Origin: JAATFS01 sp037145635
Lineage (GTDB): Bacteria; Pseudomonadota; Gammaproteobacteria; Xanthomonadales; Xanthomonadaceae
Length of the DNA: 64,000 bases
NCBI GenBank assembly: GCA_037145635.1
Contig: JBBCXB010000001.1
Span: 930,001-994,000, forward strand
Direction of reading: 5' to 3'
Position 1 is the first letter of the stretch. Each line of letters starts with the position of its first letter. The notes under the pieces were generated by a model. The model was given only the letters and a program-made list of their open reading frames with translations, did not search any database and was not told the DNA's origin. A program made the translations under genes and the position numbers. Positions 63,977 through 64,000 of this stretch are shown in pieces.

Positions 63977-64000
63977 CGTCCGCGGGATCGGCCTCGCTCG
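63973..64000 (+). CDS. Start of a further gene, cut by the window edge
   Basis: ATG 63973 overlaps the preceding stop and opens MTSAGSASL before the sequence ends. Only nine codons are visible, so nothing can be said about the product beyond its coupling to the small gene before it. Confidence 0.5.

Overview
The window is about 70% G+C chromosomal DNA whose gene content and order fit Xanthomonas or a very close Xanthomonadaceae relative. The signs are two large TonB-dependent receptors, the queA-tgt-yajC-secD-secF block, a fruBKA operon with a LacI-type FruR and an OprB porin, a 1,660-residue NAD-type glutamate dehydrogenase, a kynurenine operon, and intergenic GGGAATC/GGGGATT heptamer clusters. 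Genus is inferred from content, not from a database match. I saw no rRNA, tRNA, CRISPR array, insertion sequence or integrase.

Left part (1-21.6 kb): a TonB receptor followed, after a clear terminator, by a Tat-exported GH127 glycosidase; an acetoin/diacetyl reductase (budC); htpG with a textbook sigma-32 promoter; rsmD-coaD; a small lipoprotein; a 2[4Fe-4S] ferredoxin overlapping gamma-glutamyltranspeptidase; a three-copy 154-bp repeat array; upp; then a three-gene operon with overlapping stop/start codons (TonB receptor, beta-propeller phytase-like lipoprotein, purple-acid-phosphatase-like enzyme) that looks like an organophosphate scavenging system. An AT-rich island with two GTGA-N6-TCAC sites precedes a GT32 glycosyltransferase.

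Middle (21.6-45 kb): a class III aminotransferase divergent from an Lrp/AsnC regulator; queA, tgt, yajC, secD, secF; a tandem duplication that copied the secF tail and its terminator; the fructose PTS operon fruB-fruK-fruA-oprB divergent from fruR, with a FruR-type operator at each start; two small envelope genes; and a tetR-MFP-RND efflux operon ending in a strong terminator.

Right part (45-64 kb): gdhB, nadK, a cytosolic 5'-nucleotidase, then a long minus-strand block (nbaC, a FUSC transporter, kynU, kmo, sbcB, and DUF2461 and DUF2939 genes) that carries the kynurenine route from kynurenine toward quinolinate; a beta-carbonic anhydrase; and at the right edge a GH108 muramidase followed by two DUF2589 proteins, an 86-residue orphan and a further gene cut by the window end. 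That last cassette is the best candidate for an undescribed system.

Intergenic space is unusually structured: BIME-like palindrome pairs (13.3-13.8 kb, 26.2 kb), heptamer arrays placed as inverted pairs around gene ends (23.7, 24.9, 51.6 kb), a 352-bp tandem duplication (30.0-30.7 kb) and degenerate 27-bp tandem repeats (26.35 kb).
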